This document shows positions 11,808 to 23,250 of a DNA stretch of 64,000 nucleotides, piece by piece; position 1 is the stretch's first letter; each line of letters opens with the position of its first letter. The stretch spans positions 10,125,366-10,189,365 of the forward strand of contig OX463846.1 of NCBI GenBank assembly GCA_949825065.1, read 5' to 3'. Source of the DNA: Odontocerum albicorne. Taxonomy: Eukaryota; Arthropoda; Insecta; Trichoptera; Odontoceridae. The notes under the pieces were generated by a model, which saw only the letters and a list, made by a program, of their open reading frames with translations, made no database searches and was not told the DNA's origin. The position numbers and the translations under genes are program-made.

Positions 11808-12095
11808 ATTGGCGACCTTCTTGACTTTTTTGGTAAAATGCTTGACTTTCACTAGGGGATTTCAGGTTCGATTAATGATGGTACGTAAAAAATTGAAAGG
11901 GATACCAGTCTGTAAAAAGAGGTCATCTGGTAACAGTACTCGCACACCCAAGTACAAGTGCGAATGTTGTCGTCTTTTTGCGTGCGGTAGTGTTACCAAC
12001 AGCTCTCAAATTTCGTGTCTAAAACAGTAGTCCTACTCACAAAGGCTCGATTTCCGGAGCTGGAGACAATTACAGTATTCAACATGCCAGAATCA
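11808..12095 (+). mobile_element. SINE-2 copy (tRNA-derived)
   Basis: The head gcgaccttcttgactttttt / ggtaaaatgc and B-box-like ggttcgattaatg are followed by the family body: ccagtctgtaaaaagag, tctggtaacagtactcgcac and later ctcacaaaggctcgattt. It is diverged and lacks the expected 3' terminus. Confidence 0.7.
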
Positions 12096-13306
12096 CCAAT
12101 TTATGTATGTTGAAGGTTACCAAATTATTATTTTTTTCATTATTATGAAGTTTGCAGCCTTCCTGGTCCTGACTCACGTTGAATGCAGCGTTTAAAGAGG
12201 TATATGACAACTCCTTTCTTTGGTCCATCTATCTTGTGGAAAACCTTTTTCGTTCTCGTTTTCCCTCATGTACAGCACCGATATAAAAACTGTAGAATAG
12301 GTGAATGGTTGTCGCTCAATCCTCGGAGATTCCAGCGTGAATTCAATGAGTCTCGGTGAAGAAAAGAGATTCCTTGTTGACCGGTAAATCTTTCCTGAAA
12401 TAAAAACACAGTATGACTTTTGATAATACGAGTATATCATATATGTTGCTCATTTTGCGTCCCTTATGTTTAGCCCATCGCATATTGCAAGCACCTCGAT
12501 CGGACTGCTTATATCGTCAGTCTGCGCTAGCTCAACGCTTTTCACACGTTTATTGCGTATAGCCCCGTCCGATCAAAGGTAGTGATAATGCGAGGGCCAG
12601 ACAAAAGAACGTTTTGATACAATACAACAATATTGTAGTAATTATTTAACAATATTTACAGGCAATATAAATACATAAAAATGATTAATCTATGTGGTGA
12701 ATACGTCTGATACACCTCAACTGTCTCCGTAATCACCAGCTTCTCAAGATTTTCTATTTTATTTCTGCAGCAAATGCTCCAAACGCCAGACAGGAACGTT
12801 GTGCACCAATGGTACATTGAATTCCAGGCATAAGAAATGACCACAACGCTCTGCATTGAGCACGAAATTAAGAAAAAGAGAAGATATATAGTTTAAGATG
12901 CTGTTTTCAAGCTGCATGGTACAATACTGCTATTGGTGACCCTATAGAGTCGACTTCGTCTCTTATATTCAGACTGATTTAAACCCATATGAACCTATTC
13001 TTCGCTACTAAGCAATCCTTCGTTTTCGAGTATGGATGTCACCCAAGCTATAGATGGATGACGTCTGTAAGAAAGTGGTTTATTGTGGAGAATGTGTTTT
13101 GCCTCAGCTGATACACAGTTGGAAGTAAAAATGCAAGAAAGGTCCAACTCACAAAATAATTTTCACTATTTCATAAGTCGAAAAATCATTTATGTGCATA
13201 AAAAAAGTAAAAAAATGCTTTTTGTTATTAAATTTGGTTTTAAAAGATTGTTCCAAACAAACCAATAAAAAGGACATTATTTTTTCCTTAATTATCATAG
13301 AAAAGT
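12096..13306. other. No recognised gene
   Basis: Open frames at 12192-12440, 12656-12856 (minus) and 13083-13268 (plus) do not match any family I know. The stretch 12450-12610 is GC-richer than its surroundings and may be an unrecognised repeat. Confidence 0.35.
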
Positions 13307-13440
13307 AACGACCTCCGTGGCTTAGTTGGTAAAATACGCCTTCTGACACGGGGTTTATGCGTTGTCGAGTATGATCCCATTGGTTCTCAATTTTATTATT
13401 ATGCTGGTCATTTTTTTTTACTTAAAGCCTCTTTAAAAAA
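13307..13440 (+). mobile_element. SINE-1 copy whose tail became a minisatellite
   Basis: A tRNA-like head (acctccgtggcttagttggt with A-box; degenerate B-box gagtatgatccc) is followed by the SINE-1 body phrase 'acttaaagcctctttaa'. The tail then passes directly into the tandem array at 13441. Confidence 0.8.
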
Positions 13441-14033
13441 ATCTGATTATCGTTGTTTCAGCAAGCTGCACTGTGGGTAAATGTGATAAAAATGTATCAT
13501 TATTGTAGTTTCATCAAGCTGTACTGTAAATGTAAAATAAAATCTGATTATTTTAGTTTTACCAAGCTGTACTGTAAATGTTATAAACATTTCTGATTAT
13601 TGTAGTTTCACCAAGGTGTACTGTAAATGTAATAAAAATGTCTGATTATTGTAGTTTTCCCAAGCTGTGCTGTAAAAATAATAATAAATTCTGATTATTG
13701 TAGTTTCACCAAGCTGTACTGTAAATATAATAAAAATGTCTGATTATTGTGGTTTTCCCAAGCTGTGCTGTAAAATTAATAATAAATACTGATTATTGTA
13801 GTTTCACCAAGCTGTACTGTAAATGTAATAAAAATGTCTGATTATTGTAGTTTTCCCAAGCTGTGCTGTAAAAATAATAATAAATTCTGATTATTGTAGT
13901 TTCACCAAGCTGTACTGTAAATGTAATAAAAATGTCTTATTAATGTATTATAGTTTCACCAAGCTGTGCTGTAAACGTAATAAAACTTTCTTATTATTGT
14001 AGTTTCACCAAGCTGTACTGTAAATGTAATAAA
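13441..14033. repeat. 49-bp minisatellite derived from the SINE-1 tail
   Basis: About twelve copies of a 49-bp unit containing gtttcaccaagctgtactgt + aaatgtaataaaaa. The unit corresponds to the 3' end of SINE-1 (ccgccaagttgtactgta..aataa), and a SINE-1 head lies immediately upstream. Two variants (tttcacc..gtact and ttttccc..gtgct) alternate through the middle of the array, giving a 98-bp higher-order repeat. Confidence 0.9.
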
Positions 14034-15140
14034 AAAATACAAAACATATGGGTTTGGTCCTAAGCACTTACAGTTTTAACAGATCAACTTTTACGATGAA
14101 TAGATCCAATGGCCAGATCCTTACAATAACAATGTGTTTGATATCATTTTTTGTTCCTCGATAGCACTTTAAAAATTTATGTGAGGTAGCTAAAGAGGTA
14201 AAAAAATAGTACAATGAGTCCATAATTATTATAACTCCGCTGGGAATGGAACTCGGTACTTCTATTTTGGTAATTAATCATCTTTCTTAGATCACGGTCC
14301 TAACGAAATAAAGCCTAAGAAATGAGACAAAGTATGACTTTACGGTACAAAGAAAACGCCGAGACGTTTTTAAGTAACCGTTGCCGCACGATAATGAATA
14401 CAAGTTCTTTGTGATCAAACGCTACTAAAAATCTGATTGAATAAAAAAGGTTCCAAAGTTGTATAGGCACTTTAATATACACAATTTCAGGTTTCGAAAC
14501 GTTATGGAAATTTTCACAAAACCCTCAATGCCTGAATAATCAATTTTTAAGGTCCTTTTCCAATTTGCCTACAAACCCTTTCGAGAACTCACACAATATC
14601 AGTTTTGAAAAAATAACTTTCCTTTCCTTGTAGCTTTCCAATTGGCACTACCGCGAGGATAAATACTTCTAGGAAATTTGTTGGATGTTTGCCCTTAACT
14701 TTTGTTTTGTGTATATCAAATTAATAAAAACCTTTTTTCTAAGTTTTTTTAGGTCACTGCTTCACTTATCAATAGCTTGAATTCTTTCAAATCGTTTTAA
14801 TGTACCTACAAAGTTTTTTAACTGCTGTAATAAATAAATTAAAAACGTTTATAAATAAAATCCTTCTCTTTTATTTTTCCATTTAGCATTTAGAAATATG
14901 GTGACTGAATTAACGGAGTGATGGGTGTTTATTTTTTTGCCATGTATTGTACATCATTTGTAACAGTTGCACTAAATTGTTCATATGACAGAACTATGTA
15001 TTTGATGAACATTAGTAATTGGGATTTTAACCCTTGGCATTATTATTTATAAGTTATATGTTTTTTTTTTGTGAAAATCTTAATAAACTTCCAGTAAGTG
15101 ATTTTTTTATATAAAACAATATATGTGTACATCGTTTTCT
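14034..15140. other. No gene seen; AT-rich
   Basis: AT-rich sequence without recognisable coding or repeat structure. Confidence 0.4.
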
Positions 15141-15144
15141 TTAA

Positions 15145-15753
15145 CCTTTCCCTTCCTGTGCTAAAAAAATCCTCGCGTTCTGGTACCGTGTATTGAATAC
15201 ACATCAATACACATGTAAAAATGAACGTTTTAAAATCGGAAAAATAAGAATAATATTGAAAGCCAATCGCTTAAATTAATTAAATTTAAAGTCAAAAGTG
15301 ATAATAATGGAAATTTAATTGCTGAAAACATGAAAAAAACATCGGCCGACGTTCACATAACGGGCTAAGAGACCACCTCAAACGAATGCCCGCGAGCTAC
15401 TAAAGCGAGCGAACTGAGATGCTATTTCTTGAGTTCCCATATACCGAAGTAGAGTGAGACGTGAATGACGTCGCTTCTCACCCATAGCGGTTTTTTAGAA
15501 TGAATATACCTACGTCACACACTGGCACACGTTTGATTGTATTGGTGAATTTATTCCCCGATTTTCACAAAATATCTCTGATGTGGCCGATAAGTGGTAA
15601 TTATTATTAATATTAATTGTTTCATTCAATCCGTAAATGTATTACGGAGAAATACCTAAAACCTGAACCCAGTATTTGTTATATTTATAGAGATGTTAAA
15701 GTTTTTAGAAACAATGTGTACTATGTTAGTTACAAATCTTAGGGAAGAAAGGG
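15145..15753. mobile_element. Possible piggyBac-type non-autonomous element
   Basis: Flanked by TTAA at 15141-15144 and 15754-15757. The left end (cctttcccttcctgtgctaa) resembles the left end of the piggyBac-like element at 29045 (cacttcccttactgtgctaa). The right end read inward is ccctttcttccctaagattt, so the terminal repeats match only loosely. The interior is GC-richer (15340-15490) and non-coding. Confidence 0.5.
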
Positions 15754-15757
15754 TTAA

Positions 15758-16265
15758 CTTTGTTATTTTGAAGGTTAAGGTACGAAGAAATATATTCTTC
15801 ACCCCGTTTGCTCCCTCGGGCTAGAAATAATTAAAGTAGGCACTTTACTCACTGTCTATCGAAAATACTACCGGACATCGAGACATAATAATAACTTATC
15901 TATGAACTGTTTACTTTTATTTTGGACGTCATCGGGAATCAAGTCTACAGCCACATTGGTTGAAAACGTAGGTCTTTTCAAATTTGTGAGAGGGGTGGTC
16001 CATAATACCAATTGGTTTATAAAAATGGAAAGAAGCGGACTTGTCAATTTTAGACAAAGCATGCGGATCATCTTAAAGGTGTTATGTACTCGTAGAGATT
16101 ATGTAGAGCAAGTAAAAACCTCCACAGTTATTTAAATAAATTTCGCTCCATTTCACCTTATGCTGAGACTTAAAGGAAACTTTGCATGTATATCGTAACT
16201 TGCAGATTTAACCTTCGAAGTCGAAACCATTATACAAGTGTATGAAGTGATGGTGAATTACAGAG
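15758..16265. other. No recognised gene
   Basis: Overlapping open frames on both strands at 15868-16135 are of unknown meaning. The minus-strand frame begins close to the window's SINE-poor region and has no recognised motif. Confidence 0.3.
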
Positions 16266-16289
16266 GTGGTATACGAGTATCTGTCTATA

Positions 16290-16610
16290 TTTTGTTTTTA
16301 CAGAAACACACAGTTATCCTTTTCCACCCATACGGTTTCTAAAAATGAACTAAGTTTCCTTATATCTGTCTCTATATGTTATTTTTATAGGAACATTAGT
16401 TGTCCCTGTTCCACCCATATTGTTTCTAGGAATGAATTAGGTTTCCTTATATCCACCTCTATATTTTATTTTGTAGGGGCATGCAGTGATCCTTCCTCCA
16501 CACATACTGTTTCTAAGAATGAACTAGTTTCTCTTACATCTATCTCTATCTTTTATTTTTATAGGGGCATGCAGTTATCTCTCCTTTACCCACACTGTCT
16601 CTAGAAACGA
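16290..16610 (+). repeat. 87-88-bp tandem repeat, about four copies, partly open in frame
   Basis: Copies start near 16334, 16422, 16509 and 16597 (phrase gtttctaa-aatgaac). Because the period is close to 87 bases, a 112-codon frame (16266-16604) runs through three copies and encodes a 29-residue repeat (..STHTVSKNEL..). There is no other sign of coding, so I treat it as a minisatellite. Confidence 0.8.
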
Positions 16611-17489
16611 ATAAGGTTCCCTTACATCTGTATCTATCTACAAACACACAAGGCATTTGTGTTTTGTGTGTAGTAAGATTACTATAGAAGACAGTGATAC
16701 CTCGTTGATGTAGTGATGATGATTTGACATGTAAACAACATCAGTGCACCCCATCCCATATAAAACAATGAATTCCCCCGATAGCTTTCGACGCCATTGA
16801 ATTATTCCAAAGCAGATAATAATTTGTTTTCATACCCGTGTTCAGAATTTTCCAATCCAACTTTAAATGAGAATAGTAACTCATTGTGATACAAAGTTAC
16901 ACCGGCGGATCCCATCTGAATTATGGTAAATGGGCGGTAGACCATAAAGGCGTCCCCAATATGACATCAATCATGTTTTCCTCCTAAACAGATTCCTGAA
17001 CACCATTAATAGAGACGCTCTGAGAATCGCTTTTCAGACTTCATGGATGTCAACGTGGGCATTCAGTCGTGTCCAGATCCGTCGTCAAATCTGGTGACAC
17101 GCGTCACTCTTAATGCGAATTTTGATCCACATTTTGAAGGCACGAATGATGAAGGAACGGGCAGAAGAATAAATGTCACATTTTAGATAGATGAATTTAT
17201 GAATAGGGTTTCTCTATTAAATAATGGACTAAATTAATGAAATTATCAATCTAATCTACAATGCGCGAAAATCAATGAACATGTTTTTAGTTTTTCAAGA
17301 AAATTAACATGTGTATCCAATATAATTTAGTAAAGTTAATCATGACGATATTAAATTGTGTTTTTTAGTTAATTTTTATAAACATGTAGTTTTTGATTCT
17401 GTAGAAAAATTAACAGAAGGAGTTTTATACGGTATGTTCGATAGGTCAATTGTTTATACGGTTTTTTTTCAGATATCTATGGCCTGTAC
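16611..17489. other. No recognised gene
   Basis: Mixed sequence, GC-richer around 16900-17170, with no open frame worth naming. It could be a decayed repeat. Confidence 0.35.
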
Positions 17490-17499
17490 TCCGATGTCT

Positions 17500-18022
17500 T
17501 CTAAGAAGATAAATGATAACTTTTAATAATTCCTTTGTTGTATCGCGTCTGGATTATTGTAACTCTATTTATTATGGTTTGCCTGATTCACACATTTCTA
17601 GACTAATGCAGCTTTTCAATGCAGCTACTAGGCTGATATATGGTAATTATGAATATCACCATATTGATTGTCTTCTAAAAAGACTACAATGGATTGAGTT
17701 TCACGAACGGATTGATTTCAAACTTTGTCTCTTTGTATTCAAGTCCTTTAATGAGAAGTCTCCATTGTATATTTCGAATCTGTATCTGAGGGATGTTTTT
17801 TTAGAGAGAAGTAATCGTAGAACTTTGAGATATATTTCTTCTTCATCTAATAAATTGTTTGTTCTAAATCCATCCAATAGGGCGGGGTATCATGATAAAG
17901 TTTTTGCTGGTCCATTGGCGTGGAATATTCTACCTCCTTGTGTCAGAGATGTGAGTGATGTGTGCAGCTTTAGAAAGCACTTAAAGAGAATCGTTTTTGG
18001 GAGGTCTTATCAACATTCGTGA
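17500..18022 (+). mobile_element. LINE reverse transcriptase C-terminal region (L2/CR1-like)
   Basis: A 169-codon frame (17513-18022) contains SRLDYCNSIYYGLPD near residue 11, a LLKRLQWIEFHERIDFK stretch near 55, and a C-terminal GPLAWNILPPCVRDVSDVCS + FRKHL motif. These are the hallmark post-RT motifs of L2/CR1-clade non-LTR retrotransposons (SRLDYCNSLLYGLP, WLPVEQRIxFK, LWNSLPxxIR, FKxxLK). The ATG is not the real start: the fragment is 5'-truncated and catalytic RT motifs are missing. It shares FGRSYQ near its C-terminus with the relic at 50162-50695, so both belong to the same or closely related families. Confidence 0.92.
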
Positions 18023-20384
18023 CTGGGTTCGAATCCTGAGTCTGTAAATCGTCCTTTCATTAACTATTTATTTATTTATGTATATATGACAAAAACATTT
18101 ATAAACACATAATTTGTGAAAAAAACAACACGTAATTTAATATTGACACATAATTTTAATGAATCTGGGTTTTTTCCTTTCATTTGTCGTGTCCCCAGTA
18201 AATTAGGCTTTTACCTGTATCTTACTGAGGTTATATTATTTTATTACACTCTTATTGTTTAATGTACAACCTGATAACCTTGAATAGAGCGCATGGAAGA
18301 GACGTAAATTGTTACGCAGATCTCACATGTATGACACGTAGATATTATTTTATTATTTACGTTTTTTTTTCCTTAACTTTACAAGACATCCGTTGTATAC
18401 GGTTTTACAAGTATATTATTCACAACGTTTTATTTGGTCTTTGGTTTATTTATTTAAGAGCGTCCTTGAGGAGTGTTTGATCTCTATAACTTGAGGGTTC
18501 TTAAGTGTTCTCTATGACATACTATATAAAAATACCTTACTGTTTGTCTAGATGTATATAAATGCGGATGACCATGTTTACACTTAAATACCATGTCTTA
18601 CAATAAAACTAGACAATTAACTTATGCAATGCATAGTTTCAGATTTTTTTATAACGTTTCTGAACAGTTATAAAACTGTTATTTCATTAAACGGTGTATG
18701 AGGAAAAATAAACAAAAAAATACCTATGTATAAACACAGCACTACCGCCCCGATACATTAACTGACAGCTGAATGCCAAAACTATAAATTCTGCTCTCGC
18801 GACTATTATTTATTAAACACTATCATATACATGACATGGATAAAAATAAATTATTTTAATTTCATGATTGAGTAATTTTATTTACAAAAGTGAATATAAT
18901 GTGACGTATGTTTTTATCGTTTCAATTATTATCTATTTTGCGACATCCATTTTTAGATTTTCAAGATTTCAAATTTTATTTCACTCCGGACATAGTTCAG
19001 AGAGTTTCGAATAGATTTGGGTATTTATTATTATAATAATTAAATGTCTTTACATCATAAAAAAATATATTTTTCTTGTTATGATATACACTGCTTTGTC
19101 AACAGATTCATTGATTAAAATTAAATCCATGACAGTTGGAGCTAACACTTGTCAAAAATAACTCCCGAAACCATCGTGTTCGATACCCTCGTCCCGGAGT
19201 GTTATCCCTATTGTTGTACGAGTATAGGCCCTCTGCCACCCTAACATTCCAGCCAATAGTCCCATCCGGGGTGACAGACCTCTATGGAATGGTGAAAAGA
19301 GGTTACGAACTACAGCCTGTTTAGTAGATGTGAGGGTTTTAACTGAGGCTTTAAGAAATAAATACGGGATTTTTTAACCACTCTCATTGCATTTTATGCA
19401 TCATCACTATTTTATAATCTCTTATAATTTTCTAGAGACAAAGTGACACGCATGCGTTCTACGTAATCAAGTGGCTAGAAGTCTCTTAAAAATTAATTAA
19501 TTAAATATTTAATTACTGGCGGATTGAATTTCGATCTTATTTTACAGTCGAACATTTTTTTATCTTAATTAATTGTTTTATTGGCGCTTAGTGAACAGCA
19601 AATGTATTTTTCTGTGTGTTTTGGGATACAGGTGGTAAGGAACAAACTGTTTAAACCATTAGATTTATATACTGAGTAACGTAAAAAAAGGCAAATAGAT
19701 TTGAATTGATCTATTTTTTACGTATTTTGTCAGTCTTATTTCGACAAGTGAGCTGTAAAGAAGTTATGAAATTATTTGGTTCGTTTATTTATTTAGTTTA
19801 ACAAATAACTATCAACCAATTTTGGCTGACGTGTATACTCGCTCAGTCATTATTTTGTCATTCGTTATCTCCACATATTAAAGCTATTTTCTCTTTATCT
19901 TACTGAAAACATTAATTTTATTCATGTATTCATTTCTGATATTTTCGTTCTTTTATAATGTTTTGAAAAATGTTTATATTTTTACCACACCCTCTACAAC
20001 CAAGATTTCTTTTTTAAAAAAGGTTTTTTTTTATATCACTCTTCGAAATCCCCAATTTCCAAAAATAGACTTCAATGTAGACAGGTGGGCGTTTGGGACA
20101 AATGCAAGGTTCTATTATTTATGCCTGCATTAGCATAAACCCTCGGCTTACAGCCACTTGAACTGGAATATCTATTTATCATAGGATTTTCGCAATCCCT
20201 GCATTTTCATCATATAAATGGTTTTATCCTACTCGCATTGCCTTTATTGTTATTTTACACTGTTTCAATTTCTTAACATCCGAGTACTTTATCCTAATAG
20301 AAATCTTAATCCTAATTTATAGTTTGAATATCACCATTTATAAGGACATTATCTTCAAATGATACACAAGTATTTATTTTATGA
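18023..20384. other. No gene seen; AT-rich
   Basis: A B-box-like gggttcgaatcct lies right after the LINE frame at 18027-18039, possibly a SINE trace. The rest is AT-rich with only short open frames (e.g. 18262-18480, 19136-19324, 19924-20133) that resemble nothing I know. Confidence 0.4.
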
Positions 20385-20500
20385 AAAATATAACGACCTT
20401 CATCACTTAATTTGTAGAACGCTCATTGTTCAACCCAAGAATTGCGTGTTCAATTCCGGTTAGACGACCTCCCTGACCTTATTAGTAAGATGTTGTAGGA
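20385..20500 (+). mobile_element. Degenerate tRNA-derived SINE heads
   Basis: Two adjacent SINE-head-like phrases: aacgaccttcatcacttaat ... tgttcaattccgg (B-box-like) and then gacgacctccctgaccttat. Neither has a recognisable body. Confidence 0.5.
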
Positions 20501-21090
20501 ATACCTACCTAAATAAATAAATAAATGAATAATTGTCAAAATGAATAAGTGAATTGTTAAACACAATTAAATTAAATTAATTATTGTCAGATAGTAAACA
20601 TACAGGGGCAATGACCGATGAAGAATTCAATGATTGTCACACACTATGAACAACAACAATATTTACTATTTACAACGTCTGCGAATTGGCTAGCCATCTC
20701 TAAATATAAATAATTAACCTACCGCCAGTTCATGCGCTAGAGCAAGGCAGATATGTATCGCGAATGTATTCACCCATTGGTATAAATTACTCGGACGCCG
20801 AGAAATAAACATATTATTATTGTCATTCATTCAACTGTCAAGACTTGTTATTTATTTTACCCGCTGTCCACTTATCGTTTATTATCCGCATTCCTGAGTC
20901 TATAGTCATTGAATACAAATCAAGATCATCATGACTTATAGAGACAAGCAATCCGCTATATTGATGACTCTGAACGAGAAGTAACGCAGATCGACTAAAA
21001 CAAAGATAGCGATGTCGATATCAAAATCATCAGCACGTTCTAATAGGACGCACGCTACATTGATAACGACCATCGTTACAATGTCTATCA
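20501..21090. other. No gene seen
   Basis: AT-rich sequence with no recognised features. Confidence 0.4.
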
Positions 21091-21181
21091 TCTTACACAG
21101 AGGTTGTTGGTTCGATTCCCGTTGGAGCCTAGATTTATAAAAAAGCATTCTGATCTGATTTTCACTTAAGGCCTGCTTCAT
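21091..21181 (+). mobile_element. SINE-1 fragment
   Basis: Contains the B-box region (ggttgttggttcgattcccg), the linker 'ttggagcctagatttata' and the body phrase ttttcacttaaggcct. The body stops abruptly at the (tca)n run of a minus-strand LINE tail, so a LINE has joined or inserted at this point. Confidence 0.8.
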
Positions 21182-21560
21182 CATCATCATCATCATTGCC
21201 GGGCCTCGCAATCTAGGATACCCTCACCACTCCAACGTCAGTCCTGAACCGTTCTCCCACGTCGATCGCGTGATCTTCTGTGAGAGAACAGCCCGATCCT
21301 GGATGTGCACTCCCTCCCGCAAATGCCACAGACATATGGACCCTGCTGAGCTGCCTGGCCATGTTGACGTACGTTCGCAGCGCGCAGACTGTTTCTCATG
21401 CGTCTAGCCGCTGAGACGCCATCAGCCCGAGAACATACGGCTCTCCACCCCTCACGGTCCCGAGCCACCTGCTCCCAGTCCTCAGGCACCCTGCACAAAT
21501 TAAGTGACTCTTGCAGACTGCCCTTATAGCGTTTCCTCTGCCCACCAACTCTCAACTTCC
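21182..21560 (-). mobile_element. LINE C-terminus with C2H2-type finger and TGA tail
   Basis: The minus-strand frame at 21238-21555 (105 codons) reads GGQRKRYKGSLQESL at the start, WEQVARDREGWR near residue 28 and YVCGICGRECTSRIGLFSHR near residue 74. This is the conserved C-terminal tail of a group of non-LTR elements (K-R-KDxLK, W..A.DR..WR, then a CxxC..H finger). The final zinc-binding histidine is not evident (RRSRD). The 3' end is a (TGA)n run at 21180-21195 on the plus strand as tcatcatcatc. GC content is far above the surroundings. It is a truncated copy. Confidence 0.9.
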
Positions 21561-21997
21561 TCTCGAGTGTCGAGGGGCTGAGAATTTGAAACCTTCAAGA
21601 TACTCGTACATCTTAAGAACACAATTTTTAGAGATGTTACAATAAATCAGATGCATCTTTGGAGTCAATAAGGTCACTAAATTTAAATAAATTGATTGAT
21701 TAGTAACATGATACGAAGACCTACGCAGCAGCGTAGCGATGCGCTAGCACCTGAGCACTTGCCACAGGCGCCAATAACACATGAGTGCTCTTGGTGCGTT
21801 TAACATCGTTTAGGTTCTACATTCCGTTTAAATATTTTTATATAATTAAAAAAACATTTCTATCTTATAAGTTTAAACACAACCTGTGGCTTTGTGTATC
21901 AATATAAAACAATGTTTTATTTCTTCTTTTTTTATTTATTTTTATGTTGTTAATATAAAAAAAATGTGTAATTATTTCATGCGCTGAACGATTGTGA
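21561..21997. other. No gene seen
   Basis: AT-rich, with a GC-richer 21715-21800 stretch. Nothing recognised. Confidence 0.35.
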
Positions 21998-22215
21998 TAA
22001 CTTCCGTGGCTTAGTTGGCAAGACGCCTGTCTCCCACCCGGAGGTTGCGGGTTCAAATCCTGCTGGAACCCAGATTTATTGAAAGAGTATTCCGGTCTTG
22101 TTTTCACTTAAGGCCTCTTTAACATATTTCTGGTTGGTTGGAAGAGATCGCCATTTGGCAATAAGCCCGCCAAGTTGTACTGTATACAACGAATGTGTTA
22201 TACAATACAATACAA
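21998..22215 (+). mobile_element. SINE-1, the best preserved copy
   Basis: A tRNA-derived head with A-box (tggcttagttgg) and B-box (ggttcaaatcc) starts at about 21998. It is followed by the family body (cagatttattgaaagagtat, gttttcacttaaggcctctt, tggttggttggaagagat, tggcaataagcccgccaagt) and the terminal 'tgtactgtatacaacgaatg'. It is transcribed by RNA polymerase III in principle and mobilised by a partner LINE; which LINE is not evident. The minus-strand open frame over it is a shadow. Confidence 0.9.
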
Positions 22216-22590
22216 TTCTCATTTGTTGTTGGTTTACTTAACTTATTATTTTTAAGATACGACTACTCACTATTTTTTATAAGATTGTTATAAATTACGA
22301 ATTTCAGAAATATGGTGCTAAATCAAGAATTTGTATAAGTCCCCAAAAATCTACCTACGCCCCTGAACTCACCTTCCACATGAACAGATTGGACCTTAAT
22401 TGCCAACGTTAAAACGGAAAAGACCAAGCAATAGAGGCGGACTGACAGGCAAGCTATCTGGACTTTCTGATAGATTAATGTACAAAAGAGCCGAAAGATC
22501 AAGTTCCAATAAAAAAACGCTCTCTGAGATAACTTTTATGGGTGTGAAAACTCTCTCTTAATATAGATACAGATAAGACATATAGTACAT

Positions 22591-22690
22591 ACATCTACAC
22601 CAGTGAAGTATGTTAAGTTTTCATTGAAAATTACACTAAAAAATCTACACCAGTGAAGTATATTAAGTTTTCATTGAAAATTACACTCAA
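22591..22690. repeat. Tandem duplication of about 52 bp
   Basis: Two adjacent copies of catctacaccagtgaagtat + .ttaagttttcattgaaaattacact, differing by one or two bases. Confidence 0.9.
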
Positions 22691-23019
22691 AAAAGATGTG
22701 AAGGAATTTTAAACTACAAAATAACCACACATGTCACTTTTACAATCAGCAGAATTTAAACATACATTCGTTAGCTATAAACACGTTTTTATAGCTTATA
22801 AACATTTGATAACCCTTTAATCTTCACATGTATGCTGCGAGGGGTATTTTTCCAAATAAAAATACATATATACCCTGAACCGATTACAAAATTCCTTAAC
22901 TCAATCGCATCTTGCATCGTTCATGATGATATTTTACAAGAAAGATTTGCTGATGTAGATATATAATAATTATTTAACAAATATTTAAGCATCAGAAACC
23001 ATATTGTTAAATAACTATC

Positions 23020-23250
23020 TTATTGTAATTTATTTTTATCAAACACTGTTTATTCCACTTTTTTGTGACGGTATAACCCTACCAGTTTCAAGGCTTTCAC
23101 CTCATCTTCAGGGGAGCGCAATGAATATGAGGTGAAAGCCTTGAAACCGGTAGGGTTATACCGTCACAAAAAAAGTGGAATAAACAGTGTTTGAAAAAAA
23201 TAAATTACAATGTCTTTAAACCTCCACAACGTTAATGCCTTAACTATAAA
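23020..23250. mobile_element. Penelope-like element ends in inverted pair
   Basis: The left arm (about 23045-23115) is the reverse complement of the right arm (about 23120-23210): both carry the PLE end phrase gaaac(c/t)ggtagggttatacc and gtggaataaacagtgtttg. The right arm continues to caatgtctttaaacctccac and ccttaactataaa. Each arm holds a hammerhead-like motif, but both cores are changed (CTGAAGA on the minus strand at 23105-23111; aTGAATA on the plus strand). Two truncated copies head to head, or a PLE terminal inverted structure, would explain this. Confidence 0.85.

Noticed and set aside
21998..22075. Functional tRNA gene
   Set aside because: The tRNA-like part continues into a conserved SINE body that is repeated elsewhere in the window, so it is a SINE head.
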